In this document: positions 26,999 to 38,599 of the stretch, in pieces | Layout: each line of letters begins with the position of its first letter | How positions within the stretch are numbered: the first letter of the stretch is position 1 | From: Brasilonema angustatum HA4187-MV1 | Lineage (GTDB): Bacteria > Cyanobacteriota > Cyanobacteriia > Cyanobacteriales > Nostocaceae | Assembly (NCBI GenBank): GCA_019359695.1 | Contig: JAHHGV010000043.1 | Span: 1-64,000, forward strand | Length of the DNA: 64,000 nucleotides | Direction of reading: 5' to 3' | The notes under the pieces: generated by a model | What the model saw: the letters and a program-made list of their open reading frames with translations, nothing else | Told to the model about the DNA's origin: nothing | Database searches by the model: none | Position numbers and translations under genes: made by a program

Positions 26999-28060
26999 CT
27001 ATTTTTGATTTAATGCTGGGTGTTCTCCCGTCAGCGTACCAAGGAACAGAGCAATTGACTCAATGTCTTTTTGAGAGAGCGATCGCCCCAATTGATATTT
27101 CGTCATCACCTTAATCGCCTCCTCTAATGTTTTAACAGAACCATCGTGAAAGTAGGGATAAGTGAGTGCAACATTACGGAGGCTGGGCACTCGAAAGACA
27201 AACTTATCTGCCTCATTCTGGGTGACATTGTAGCGTCCTAAATCAGCGTATTTGACATTGCCGCGCTCGCGAAAGTAATCGCCCATCAGACCAAATTTTT
27301 CGTACAAATTACCTCCCAGATTCATCCCTTGATGACAGCTGACGCAGCCGTAAGCTTTGAATAATCGATAACCTTCTTTTTCTTCCTCAGTAATTGCTTT
27401 TTGATTACCGCGTAAGTACTGGTCAAAGCGCGAATTTGGAGTATAAAGTGAGCGCAAGTAGGTGGCGATCGCATCGTTAACGTTTGCCTTTGTCACTCCG
27501 TCGGCGTAGTTTTGAGTAAATGCCTGCATATACTCTGGAGTCTGTTGCAGTTTTGGTATCAAAACTTGCCAGTCGATTCCCATATCCGTTGGATTTTGTA
27601 TCGCTACTTCTGTAAGGGCTTCTAGCGTTTTAAATTTACCATTCCAGTTCAAGCTGGGATTAAATGCTGCATTGTAAACAGTCGGTGTATTAACGTTACC
27701 GACTGTACGATTCACCCCAATGGAGAAAGCCACCTCATCTGCTCCCCCTGTGTTGAGATGATGGCAACTGAGACAGGAAACGCGATTATCCGCAGAGAGG
27801 CGCGGCTCGCGAAACAGTTTTTCACCCAATCCAACTTTGCTTTGATTCAGAGCAATTTTCAGTGGAATGGGTTGAATTGGCTCATCCACTAGAACTTTTT
27901 CTGGCTGAGTTAGGCTCGTTACGGTGACCGATTTGGGAGTTTGGACTTGCTCGCACCAAATTGCAATTAATGTTGCCAGAATAACTAATGCAACCAGATA
28001 TAACCTTCGCAAGATTTGTCGGTTAATAAATGAGAATTTCATGCTAGGTTTCTGATACAT
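26999..28060 (-). CDS. Di-haem cytochrome c peroxidase (CcpA/MauG family)
   Basis: Two c-type haem sites are present, CLSCH at 96-100 and CVSCH at 239-243. Between and after them are family blocks: GLGEKLFREPRLSADNRVSC, NTPTVYNAAFNPSLNWNGKF, and FRVPSLRNVALTYPYFHDGSVKTLEEA given as one region. The N-terminus has one hydrophobic segment (about 19-35), so the enzyme would sit in the periplasm, anchored or secreted. It reduces peroxide with electrons from small redox proteins. Convergent with the exported catalase, it extends the peroxide-defence theme. Confidence 0.92.
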   Translation of the reverse strand: MYQKPSMKFSFINRQILRRLYLVALVILATLIAIWCEQVQTPKSVTVTSLTQPEKVLVDEPIQPIPLKIALNQSKVGLGEKLFREPRLSADNRVSCLSCHHLNTGGADEVAFSIGVNRTVGNVNTPTVYNAAFNPSLNWNGKFKTLEALTEVAIQNPTDMGIDWQVLIPKLQQTPEYMQAFTQNYADGVTKANVNDAIATYLRSLYTPNSRFDQYLRGNQKAITEEEKEGYRLFKAYGCVSCHQGMNLGGNLYEKFGLMGDYFRERGNVKYADLGRYNVTQNEADKFVFRVPSLRNVALTYPYFHDGSVKTLEEAIKVMTKYQLGRSLSQKDIESIALFLGTLTGEHPALNQK

Positions 28061-28081
28061 TTGCTTTCTCTCATTAAGTAC

Positions 28082-28202
28082 TATAGGAATCCGGTTTGAT
28101 TTGGTGAATTACTCGTAAAGACAGGGAACAGGGAACAGGGAACGCTTAAGAAGCAATAAAAGTGTACCTAGCTTCGTCAAAAATCAAATACGAGTCCTAT
28201 AT
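28082..28202. mobile_element. MITE-like dispersed repeat, copy 2
   Basis: About 121 bp from TATAGGAATCCGGTTTG to ACGAGTCCTATAT, with inverted ends. The centre carries GGGAACAGGGAACGCTTAA, and GTGTACCTAGCTTCGTCAAA is nearly identical to the copy at 46693. Confidence 0.65.
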
Positions 28203-28438
28203 GGGTTGATTTTTGATAAGAATCAAAACATATGATACGCATTTATCGATGGATGAAACAGAAGTTTAGTTTAAAACCTTTCTCCATTTTTAATAGAAGC
28301 AAACAAAATTGAATTATGCACTTGTGGGACAAAAAAGTTTAGCTTATACCAATCCCCGGCTGAACCTGTACTCTGGTCAGTGGTGGGAGGATGTTAAAAT
28401 GATGTAGGATTGCAATAAGCAACACTTTATACTCCAGC

Positions 28439-29542
28439 ATGAATTCCGGTCAATCTAAAGGAGACATCCTCATTGTTGATGACAAGCCGGACAACCTGCG
28501 GTTGTTGTCCGTGATGTTGACCGAGCGCGGCTATGACGTGCGGGCAGTGATGAGTGGTTCAGTTGCCCTGATGGGAGCGCAAGCACAGCCACCAGATCTG
28601 ATTTTATTGGATATTAGTATGCCTGGTATGAATGGCTACGTCGTGTGTCAACATCTAAAAGCCAATCCACTGACCCAGGACATTCCCGTGATCTTCATCA
28701 GTGCGCTGAATGAGGTTTTGGATAAAGTCAAAGCCTTTTCAGTTGGAGGTATCGATTACATCACCAAACCGTTTCAAGAAGAGGAAGTCTTCGCTCGCAT
28801 AGAGACACAACTCTCGTTACGGCAGATGCAAAGAATGTTACAAACGCAAAATGAACGCTTGCAGCAGGCAGAAGCAGATCTGCGTCAGGCACTGGATCAG
28901 GAGCGACAACTCAATCAACGTATTGAAGAAATGACCGCATTAGAAGAACGCAGTCGCATCGCTCGTGACATTCATGATTCCTTGGGACACTCCCTAGTGG
29001 CGCTGAACATTCAAATGGAAACGGCGCTTAACCTTTGGAAAGATGCTCCCCAGAAGGCTTATGAGTTTTTAGTTGAAGCCAAACAATTAGGATCACAGGC
29101 ATTGAATAATGTTCGCGAATCAGTTGCGGATATGCGAGCCGATCCCTTACAAGGTCAGTTGTTGGAGAAGGCGATCGCCTCCCTCGCCCAAGAATTTCAC
29201 AACACTACAGGAATTGCACCCAAATGTCATACTGATTTCTCGCTGCCCTTCTCTAACTCTGTGAATACAGTTGTGTATCGTATCGTACAGGAAGGTTTGA
29301 CCAATATCTCTAAACATGCGAAAGCAACGGCGGTGCAGTTGCAGATTCAAACTACACCTACTGAATTGTCCCTCACACTGCAAGATAACGGCAAGGGCTT
29401 CTCTATGAATGGACACCAGACAGGTTTTGGACTACAGGGAATGCGCGAACGAGTGCTGGCAGTGGGCGGACAACTGGAAGTTACCAGCGAGCTTGGAAAT
29501 GGTTGTAGAATTACAGCTAAATTCCCCAGGGTGACAGCATGA
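28439..29542 (+). CDS. Receiver-fused NarL-type histidine kinase (REC-HisKA_3-HATPase)
   Basis: The REC domain comes first (about 8-125; Asp58 in LILLDISMPGMNG), then a coiled-coil linker (about 125-165). The HisKA_3 hairpin follows with His179 (RSRIARDIHDSLGHSL), then a HATPase with IVQEGLTNISKHAKA, LQDNGKGF and GFGLQGMRERV. No membrane segments or sensor are present, so it is probably activated by another kinase through its own receiver. Its stop overlaps the ATG of the NarL-type regulator by 4 bases (ATGA), so this is a coupled pair. Confidence 0.94.
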   Translation: MNSGQSKGDILIVDDKPDNLRLLSVMLTERGYDVRAVMSGSVALMGAQAQPPDLILLDISMPGMNGYVVCQHLKANPLTQDIPVIFISALNEVLDKVKAFSVGGIDYITKPFQEEEVFARIETQLSLRQMQRMLQTQNERLQQAEADLRQALDQERQLNQRIEEMTALEERSRIARDIHDSLGHSLVALNIQMETALNLWKDAPQKAYEFLVEAKQLGSQALNNVRESVADMRADPLQGQLLEKAIASLAQEFHNTTGIAPKCHTDFSLPFSNSVNTVVYRIVQEGLTNISKHAKATAVQLQIQTTPTELSLTLQDNGKGFSMNGHQTGFGLQGMRERVLAVGGQLEVTSELGNGCRITAKFPRVTA

Positions 29543-30216
29543 TTCAGGTTCTGCTAGTCGAAGATCAAGAAGTTGTACGACGGGGTTTGAAAACTTTACT
29601 AGAAATAAAACCCGACTTGCAAGTGGTTGGAGAGGCAAGTAACGGTCAACAAGCTATTGACCTGGTTAAATCACTGCATTTGAGATCTCAGCCGCCGGAT
29701 ATTATTCTGATGGATATTCGCATGCCAGTGATGGATGGTGTCACCGCTACTCAACAACTGTGCCAACAGTTTCCGGGCATCAAAATTTTAGTACTCACCA
29801 CCTTTGATGATACCAAGTATGTGTCGCAAGCTCTACACTTTGGAGCAAAGGGCTATTTGTTGAAAGATACGCCTTTGGAGGAACTGGCAGAAGCTGTCCG
29901 CAGCATCCATAAAGGTCACACTCAGTTTGGTCCCGGCATTATAGAAAAAATCATTGCTAATACCCCCTTAACAGACCCACCAGCAGACTCTCAAGAACTC
30001 CCACCAGGATTAGCAGAACTCACACCTAGGGAAAAGCAAGTCTTACAAATGATTGCAGCAGGTTCTAGTAATCGAGAAATTGCTCAGGAACTCTTCCTCT
30101 CAGAAGGGACAGTCAGAAACCATATCTCGCATATTTTGACTCGCTTGAATTTGCGCGATCGCACTCAAGCTGCGATTCTAGCCAATACCTTTCCCTCTTA
30201 TTTAGAGAATCCATAG
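29539..30216 (+). CDS. NarL/LuxR-family response regulator
   Basis: The N-terminal receiver carries Asp59 (IILMDIRMPVMDG), conserved Thr (VLTTFDD) and Lys (YLLKDTP). A C-terminal LuxR helix-turn-helix spans about residues 155-215 (ELTPREKQVLQMIAAGSSN, REIAQELFLSEGTVRNHISH). It is the DNA-binding output partner of the kinase it overlaps. Target genes cannot be told from the sequence. Confidence 0.94.
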   Translation: MIQVLLVEDQEVVRRGLKTLLEIKPDLQVVGEASNGQQAIDLVKSLHLRSQPPDIILMDIRMPVMDGVTATQQLCQQFPGIKILVLTTFDDTKYVSQALHFGAKGYLLKDTPLEELAEAVRSIHKGHTQFGPGIIEKIIANTPLTDPPADSQELPPGLAELTPREKQVLQMIAAGSSNREIAQELFLSEGTVRNHISHILTRLNLRDRTQAAILANTFPSYLENP

Positions 30217-30283
30217 CCAACTCCTGACTTATGACTCTCCAACCAAGAGCGATCACAAACAATTGAGAACCGTAAGAAAACAT

Positions 30284-30303
30284 AAAAACCCGCCGAAGCG
30301 GGC
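30284..30303 (-). terminator. Intrinsic terminator of the small gene at 30346
   Basis: On the minus strand: GCCCGC, TTCG, GCGGG, then TTTTT. A stable UUCG tetraloop hairpin with a clean T-run, 43 bases after the stop of the 51-residue gene. Confidence 0.8.
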
Positions 30304-30345
30304 TGCACACAACAAAACTATGAACTAGAACAATAAAATCTTGAC

Positions 30346-30501
30346 TTAGCTAAAGTACCTCATTTCAGCTTCCAATTGGCGAACCAAACTGTCGTCGCCT
30401 TTGGCTCTAGCGACTTCTAAGCGATGTTGTAAGCTTCTGATGATATTCAGTTGATGTGCTTTCCGTGCCTTTTTTACGACTTCCACTCTGTTCTTAATCA
30501 T
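30346..30501 (-). CDS. Small Arg/Lys-rich cyanobacterial protein, possibly PirA-like
   Basis: The 51-codon gene starts MIKNRVEVVKKARKAHQ and ends RQLEAEMRYFS, with a central block SLQHRLEVARAKGDDSL. It is basic and helical. Conserved small cyanobacterial proteins of about 50 residues with this charge pattern include the PII-interacting regulator PirA (51 residues in Synechocystis). The similarity is from memory and not proven. A strong UUCG terminator follows on the same strand, supporting a real transcript. It is divergent from the SAM hydrolase gene. Confidence 0.65.
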   Translation of the reverse strand: MIKNRVEVVKKARKAHQLNIIRSLQHRLEVARAKGDDSLVRQLEAEMRYFS

Positions 30502-30628
30502 TTAATCATTTACCTACTGTGTTTCTATAAATATCACTTTTTCCTAACATAACACGATTTTCGTAGCTTATGTTACAGACAAAAGAAATTTAATATATAT
30601 TAATCAACCAGAAATATATTGCATCCAG

Positions 30629-31450
30629 ATGCATCCTCATCTCATGATCACTATGCTCAGCGATTTTGGCGATCGCGATATTTATGTTGGCGTCATGAAG
30701 GGAGTTATTTCCCAAATCAACCCAGAACTGAGAGTGATAGACTTGACGCACCAAATACCGCCGCAAAATATTGCAGCGGCTAGGTTTTGCCTGATGAATG
30801 CTTACCCTTACTTTCCGGATGGCACAGTGCATTTAGCAGTCGTCGATCCGGGTGTAGGAGGAAGGCGACGAGCGATCGCAGTAGAATTTGCCAATGGGTA
30901 TCTAGTCGGACCAGATAATGGTATCTTTAGCGGATTATTGAGTCAAAGTCCGGCGATGCTCCAGCAGGGAGACTCACTCAGGGCAATCGCAGTTGTAGAA
31001 TTAACAAACCCTGATTACTGGAGAACTGCTCAACCCTCCAGGACTTTTCACGGGAGGGATATCTTTGCACCAGTTGCTGCACACCTTGCCTGCGGAGTCC
31101 CCTTGACAGAACTGGGGAATCTCATTGATTCCGCAGCTTTGGTACAACTGGACATAGCAGAATGTATTTTAACAGAAACTGGTATTGTAGGTTCGATTCA
31201 ATATATTGACCACTTCGGTAACTTAGTCACCAACATTCCAGAGAGTTACATCCAAGCCAAAACCTGGTATGTCAAAGCAGCTGGGTTAACGATCAGAGGA
31301 TGTGAAACTTATAGTGATGTCAAAGTTGGGGATGCGATTGCACTGGTTGAAAGTCACGGCTGGGTAGAAATTGCCATCAATAGCGATAACGCACAATCAC
31401 AGTTGCACCTCAAGTTTGGAGATACAGTAGAAGTAGCTTTTGAAAGCTAG
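30629..31450 (+). CDS. S-adenosylmethionine hydrolase (DUF62/SAM hydroxide adenosyltransferase)
   Basis: Relatives split SAM to adenosine and methionine; a few members are halogenases. The 273-residue protein shows the family blocks ITMLSDFGDRDIYVGVMKGV, LTHQIPPQNIAAARFCL, VVDPGVGGRRRAIAVE, GPDNGIFSGLL, FHGRDIFAPVAAHLA and IDHFGNLVTNI. Length is normal. The hydrolase is much more common than the halogenase and is assumed here. It is a single gene. Confidence 0.9.
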   Translation: MHPHLMITMLSDFGDRDIYVGVMKGVISQINPELRVIDLTHQIPPQNIAAARFCLMNAYPYFPDGTVHLAVVDPGVGGRRRAIAVEFANGYLVGPDNGIFSGLLSQSPAMLQQGDSLRAIAVVELTNPDYWRTAQPSRTFHGRDIFAPVAAHLACGVPLTELGNLIDSAALVQLDIAECILTETGIVGSIQYIDHFGNLVTNIPESYIQAKTWYVKAAGLTIRGCETYSDVKVGDAIALVESHGWVEIAINSDNAQSQLHLKFGDTVEVAFES

Positions 31451-31605
31451 CGGTTTTTTGTCAGCCCAGGAGCGAGCGTCAGATGAAAATTTCTCAAACC
31501 TCAGCCAAGATAACACACCAGAAAAGATTCTTATCATAGAAATTGTAGGTAAAAAATTTTTGGTTATCACGACCAACTCATTCAAATCCTAAATCTAAAA
31601 CTGCT

Positions 31606-32259
31606 ATGATTCAACAAACAGTATCTGCACCAGAAATTTATCAAGGTCAGTTTGGCGAATTTACGATAACTGAGGGCGATCGCACAGGCGTAATCATCTA
31701 CCGCGCTGGGTTAATGGTAGCTGCGGTGAGTTTTGCCATAGGCAGCGCTTTGGTTTTGCTAAACAATAACCCAGATTTTAAACTACTAACCCTTTTGTAT
31801 GCCTGTTTCAGTGTTGGTCTTGGTATTAGTTTACTAACGATTCACATATACATGGCATTTCTGCACCGAGTTTTACAAGTTTTTTGGGTTATTGGCAGTG
31901 TCACTGCAGTCATACTGGCATTATCTAGCAGTGAACCTTTAGCTATAACCATTTACACTCAACCACTCACCTTGCTAGGAGTAGGCTTTATCTTTGCAGC
32001 CTTAACAGGGATTTACTTCAAAGAAGCATTTTGCTTTAATCGTTTTGAAACCAAGATACTGACACCCATGATTCCATTGCTGTTGCTGGGACATATGTTT
32101 GGTATTTTGCCAATACAGGCAGAAAAGGTCATACTCGGACTGTGGGCAATTTTGTTTTTGGTGTTTGCCATACGCAAGGCAATACAAGCAATTCCTCCGG
32201 ATATTGGAGATAAATCTGTGTTTGAATATCTGAAAGCAAATCGTTCAGATAAGGTGTAA
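31606..32259 (+). CDS. DUF2301-type integral membrane protein
   Basis: The 217-residue protein has an N-terminal soluble part (GQFGEFTITEGDRTGVIIYR) and about six membrane segments between 35 and 195. GIYFKEAFCFNRFETKILTP lies in a loop. This agrees with the cyanobacterial and chloroplast DUF2301 family of unknown function. Its stop codon overlaps the next start (TAATG), so the two form an operon. Confidence 0.8.
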   Translation: MIQQTVSAPEIYQGQFGEFTITEGDRTGVIIYRAGLMVAAVSFAIGSALVLLNNNPDFKLLTLLYACFSVGLGISLLTIHIYMAFLHRVLQVFWVIGSVTAVILALSSSEPLAITIYTQPLTLLGVGFIFAALTGIYFKEAFCFNRFETKILTPMIPLLLLGHMFGILPIQAEKVILGLWAILFLVFAIRKAIQAIPPDIGDKSVFEYLKANRSDKV

Positions 32260-32945
32260 TGCCTGCAAAAGTTCCTTACAAAAAACAAAAATTCCCTCAA
32301 ATTCGTTTACTAAAACGGCGACAAACGTGGACGCTTACCCTTCAAGGATGGGTGAGTGTGTTTGCAACTGCCGTTCTTTTTTTTATTTTCACGATCACTC
32401 ACATACATTCATTTCTGGCAGTCACTTCTCCCATCAAAGCAGATGCACTAGTAGTGGAAGGATGGGTAACAGATGAAGCACTTCAACAAGCGTTTCGCGA
32501 ATTTTCCAACAATTCCTATCGGCAAATTTTTACAACAGGAATTCAGGTGGAAAGAGGGTTTTATCTAGCTGAATACAACAATTATGCAGAAATTGCCGCA
32601 GCCACTCTCAAAAAACTGGGCGTCCCAAAAGAAAAACTAGTCGTTGTTCCTACACCTCACGTTATTAAGGATCGTACTCATGCATCTGCTGTGGCATTTC
32701 GTCAATGGCTGTTAAATTCAAATGACCAGTTAGAATCAGTTAATCTGTTTACGAATGACGCCCATGCTCGTAGAAGCTGGTTGATATACAAACAAGTCCT
32801 TGCTCCCATCAAAGTAGGTGTGATTGCTGCGAATCCATCAGATTACGATCCAAAGAAATGGTGGGTTTCTAGCGAAGGTGTGCGAACAGTCATTTCTGAA
32901 GTTATCGCTTTTATTTATGCGCTATTTGTAAATTGGAAAGTTTGA
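32259..32945 (+). CDS. YdcF/ElyC-like (DUF218) envelope protein
   Basis: It overlaps the preceding stop by one base. One N-terminal membrane segment (about 28-48) is followed by a DUF218-type domain: ADALVVEGWVTDEALQQAF, then IFTTGIQVERGF, VVPTPHVIKDRTHASAVAF and NLFTNDAHARRSWLIY. The SanA/ElyC/YdcF family acts in the envelope, for example in peptidoglycan or lipid-carrier metabolism, but its chemistry is unknown. Coupling to the DUF2301 gene suggests a shared envelope role. Confidence 0.75.
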   Translation: MPAKVPYKKQKFPQIRLLKRRQTWTLTLQGWVSVFATAVLFFIFTITHIHSFLAVTSPIKADALVVEGWVTDEALQQAFREFSNNSYRQIFTTGIQVERGFYLAEYNNYAEIAAATLKKLGVPKEKLVVVPTPHVIKDRTHASAVAFRQWLLNSNDQLESVNLFTNDAHARRSWLIYKQVLAPIKVGVIAANPSDYDPKKWWVSSEGVRTVISEVIAFIYALFVNWKV

Positions 32946-32977
32946 AGAAAACGTAGTTTTACAATCACTTTCTTTTA

Positions 32978-33112
32978 ATACCAATTCTCCATGATAGCTT
33001 GCGTGGCGTAGCCATAGATGCACTTAATATTTATTAAACGAACCGCCAAGACGCCAAGGACGCCAAGAATGAAAGAGTAAGTATTAAGTGCAAGTTTACA
33101 GAGAAATGGTAT
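32978..33112. mobile_element. MITE-like element
   Basis: The ends ATACCAATTCTC (32978-32989) and GAGAAATGGTAT (33101-33112) are inverted with one mismatch. A nested perfect pair is TGCACTTAATA (33019-33029) and TATTAAGTGCA (33082-33092). The 135-bp element contains CGCCAAGACGCCAAGGACGC and no gene. It lies just before the rifampicin-phosphotransferase-like gene. Confidence 0.6.
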
Positions 33113-33134
33113 CAGACATCCTCTTAGGAACTAG

Positions 33135-35825
<2,691 letters not shown>

Positions 35826-36071
35826 GCAACTGGCACAGGCGTTAAGCGTTTGCGTAAGCGCAAGCGCACGCCAAGGGCTAACGCGTAGCGTGTCCCCTTG
35901 GGACTCAGCGCGCCCTATGCCTAACGGCACGCTTCCGCTATCGGCGCTAGCTCTCCGTTTGCGTAGCGCCCCTCTTAGGGGCTAGGAATCGCTCCATGTT
36001 AGTACATGTGTATTGGCAAGACTGACGCAACTGGTACAGGGCGTTAAGCGTTTGCGCCAGTTGCGTCAGTC
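35826..36071. repeat. Repeat-rich intergenic segment
   Basis: The word GCAACTGGCACAGGCGTTAA at 35826 recurs with a small change at 36028. GACTGACGCAACTGG (36020-36034) and CCAGTTGCGTCAGTC (36057-36071) form a perfect 15-bp inverted repeat that may also stop transcription of the gene before it. CGTAGCG/CGCTACG-type words fill the rest. No gene. Confidence 0.65.
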
Positions 36072-36114
36072 CTGATCAATAACAGAGACTACCCAGCTTT
36101 CCTTAGATTGGCAG

Positions 36115-36236
36115 ACTAGTAGCGCGTCCACACCAAAATGTTGGGTTGAGGCTGCAGGGGCGCAAGGGAGAAGGAAAACAGACAAAGTGCGCCGATTAAC
36201 TTCTACCCAACAAAATAGACTAGACGCGCTACTAGT
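36115..36236. mobile_element. MITE-like element with about 35-bp terminal inverted repeats
   Basis: ACTAGTAGCGCGTC (36115-36128) is exactly inverted at 36223-36236. The similarity continues inward to TGTTGGGT and ACCCAACA with a few mismatches. The total is 122 bp with no coding capacity. It sits between the Rph-like gene and a convergent lipoprotein gene. Confidence 0.65.
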
Positions 36237-36300
36237 AGGAGACGAGAACAGTTTAGAGGTTATAAGTTTTTCCTATTCCCTGTCTCCAATTTTCTATCCT

Positions 36301-37986
36301 TTACTGATAGCGACTGCTTATTCGGTTCCAAGCGTTGACTATGAGCCGTAAATCTTTGGATAGGCTATTTTGAGAAATGTCGTTGTATTTAACCGTACCA
36401 TCGCGGCTAGTCAGAGTGTATGTGATGTAATCAGCAGCGCCGTTGGGTGCTGGATAATTTAGGTTTTGGAATTCATCGCTTTGCCGTTCAAGCAATTGCT
36501 GAAACCTTTTTACTTGTTCTAGAGGAATGCGGCGAATGCTACGCTCAGAATCATTTGTATCACCCATCCGAACACGAATCAGACGTCCGTCGTCGAGCAA
36601 AACAGTTTCGTATGTTCTGCCAGCAAAGCCACCACTGGAGATTTGTCGAAAAATGACACTGCTATCTAAAGGTTGTGGTAACTCACTTCTGGGGATAGAA
36701 ATTGGCTTGAGCGATCTATTATCATCAGCAACTGAGCTAGCCTTTTCATCCAGAAAAACACCACCTGATTCGCCAACACGATAAACCAAGCGTTGTTGTC
36801 CATCACTGACAGTGACCTGCCAACCTGGTACTATAACTGCAGCGCATGGAGTTGACGGATCTGCTAGACCCAAACAACTATCGGGCCATTGTCTTTGTTT
36901 CACTTCAACTATCCGTACTTGCGAAATGGGTGCTCCTAAACGCTTAGAGGCTCGTACCAAAACTCTCTCAGCAATGTCTTTGGGTAAGTTAACATTAGGT
37001 GTTTCACCATACTGCTGTGAAAGTTGAATTCGAGAACCGCGCTCATCAGTGAAAAACACCCAACGATTTAGCCCAGCAGCGACTGTAACTTGCCAACCAG
37101 AAATGGCGTTGTCACAAGGATAAGCATTATTCTGAAGCTCGCACCCATTCCATCGAGTTGGTTGAGATGCAACAATCGAGAGCGAACTTGCAGGTAAACC
37201 CGACTCTTCAGTTGCCCGACGCAACACAGCATCTCTGACTATTGCGGGTAACTTGCCTTCACTGAAGTTGCTTTCCTTTTTATTAAACCTGATTTTGGAA
37301 CCTGTTGCATTGGTATGATAAACCAAGGTTTGATTAGTTGCTTTGACAACGACCCGCCAACCCTTTTCTAAAGCCTGAGTACAAGCTTCATCTGACCTTG
37401 GTAAGTTCAAACAGCCATTGTTCCAAGTCCGCTGTTGAGCTTGAATGATAGTAAACTCAGACGTTGGTAAATTCAAGCGTTGAGATGCGGCTTGCAAAAC
37501 AGCATCCTCTATATAATTTGGAAAGTTTTGTGGCAGACTTGTCAGAATATACGGATTTGCTAAGCGAATAGAACGCCCATTGCTATCGGTATGATAAATC
37601 CATGTTTGATTACCATTCGAGAGGACAACTCGCCAACCAGGAACTAATGCTTGAGTGCAAAGTTCGTCTGGATTCGGTAAATCCATGCATCCGTTACGCC
37701 AAGTCCGTTGAGTGTAGTCAATAATTTCTAGTTTTTTAGTCGCAGTTGGTTCTCGGTTAGATAAATCTTGTAATATCGCAGAAGCAACTGTACGCGGTAA
37801 GTTATTTGTTTTAATATTTTCTTTTACGACTTGGTTTGCTGTATCTGCAAAATAGTTTGCCGGGGCAGCAGTCGCACTTTTTATAGGTGAGAAACTGCAA
37901 CCAACAGACAAAATCCCAGATAAAACTAACGCTGTGAAAAATTGTGCTTGTTTCGTAGTACTATAATTTTTGAGAGTGTTTTTCAT
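36301..37986 (-). CDS. Lipoprotein with four cysteine-containing repeats
   Basis: The leader has a lipobox (GILSVGCS, cysteine about residue 30), so it is likely a lipoprotein outside the cytoplasmic membrane. Residues about 60-410 are four copies of a roughly 90-residue unit. Each has a two-helix start (ILQDLS.., VLQAASQRL, VLRRATEES, VLVRASKRL), then QRTWRNGCMDLPNPDELCTQ, PGWRV, a YHTD-type strand and a GxxIRL strand. Paired cysteines in each unit may form disulphides. The C-terminal 150 residues are a different domain (GGFAGRTYETVLLDDGRLIR). Function unknown. Confidence 0.75.
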   Translation of the reverse strand: MKNTLKNYSTTKQAQFFTALVLSGILSVGCSFSPIKSATAAPANYFADTANQVVKENIKTNNLPRTVASAILQDLSNREPTATKKLEIIDYTQRTWRNGCMDLPNPDELCTQALVPGWRVVLSNGNQTWIYHTDSNGRSIRLANPYILTSLPQNFPNYIEDAVLQAASQRLNLPTSEFTIIQAQQRTWNNGCLNLPRSDEACTQALEKGWRVVVKATNQTLVYHTNATGSKIRFNKKESNFSEGKLPAIVRDAVLRRATEESGLPASSLSIVASQPTRWNGCELQNNAYPCDNAISGWQVTVAAGLNRWVFFTDERGSRIQLSQQYGETPNVNLPKDIAERVLVRASKRLGAPISQVRIVEVKQRQWPDSCLGLADPSTPCAAVIVPGWQVTVSDGQQRLVYRVGESGGVFLDEKASSVADDNRSLKPISIPRSELPQPLDSSVIFRQISSGGFAGRTYETVLLDDGRLIRVRMGDTNDSERSIRRIPLEQVKRFQQLLERQSDEFQNLNYPAPNGAADYITYTLTSRDGTVKYNDISQNSLSKDLRLIVNAWNRISSRYQ

Positions 37987-38599
37987 AGAAGTGAGATAAA
38001 GTTCGGTATAGTGAAGATAATAAATTTAACGTTTGTATATTAGTCAATAGATATTAGTATGTGTCAACATACAGAAACTAATAACTAGAAACTCTATCCA
38101 GAACAAATGAGTTTATTATCCCTCATAATAAGAAGGATTTGGGATAATTAAAGCGCCTCTGTTTCGAGGCAGATGTGAAGACAGACGCTACTATTATTGT
38201 CTATTGTTCCTTTGTTTTTATACTAGATTTAGGTCAGGTGAAAATACCTCACCCTACTGAGTGACCTGATTGGGTGATTTAGAGAGAGATAAACTCAGAA
38301 GGATTACTGATTGACATCCTCCCCAAGAAAGCAACTCGGCTCTTGATGGGAATTCGGGCAGGCTCACGCGCAAGAGTTCAGTGCTTATTCGGTTGTGAGC
38401 TTCGATGTCGAGTATATGTTAGCACATATAATCGACCAGACGGCAGAAACTATAAATCTTGAAAAAAGAAAAACAATATATGTTACTAGTATCCCTAAGC
38501 GGGCATGCTATGTACAAGCAACTATAGCAACTTCTGCCCATTGCTCTAAGTCACTGTTGATAGTTTTCTCATACAAAATCTAATTTTTTTTACAAGTAG
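37987..38599. other. Intergenic region with a possible insertion-sequence end
   Basis: ATTGACATCCTCCCC at 38310-38324 is the end sequence often seen on cyanobacterial IS200/IS605 elements, but no transposase remains. The 62-codon frame at 38395-38583 has no recognisable character. Confidence 0.35.

Noticed and set aside
38303-38599. IS200/IS605 element
   Set aside because: Only a short end-like sequence is present; no TnpA or TnpB coding remains, so a full mobile element is not supported.
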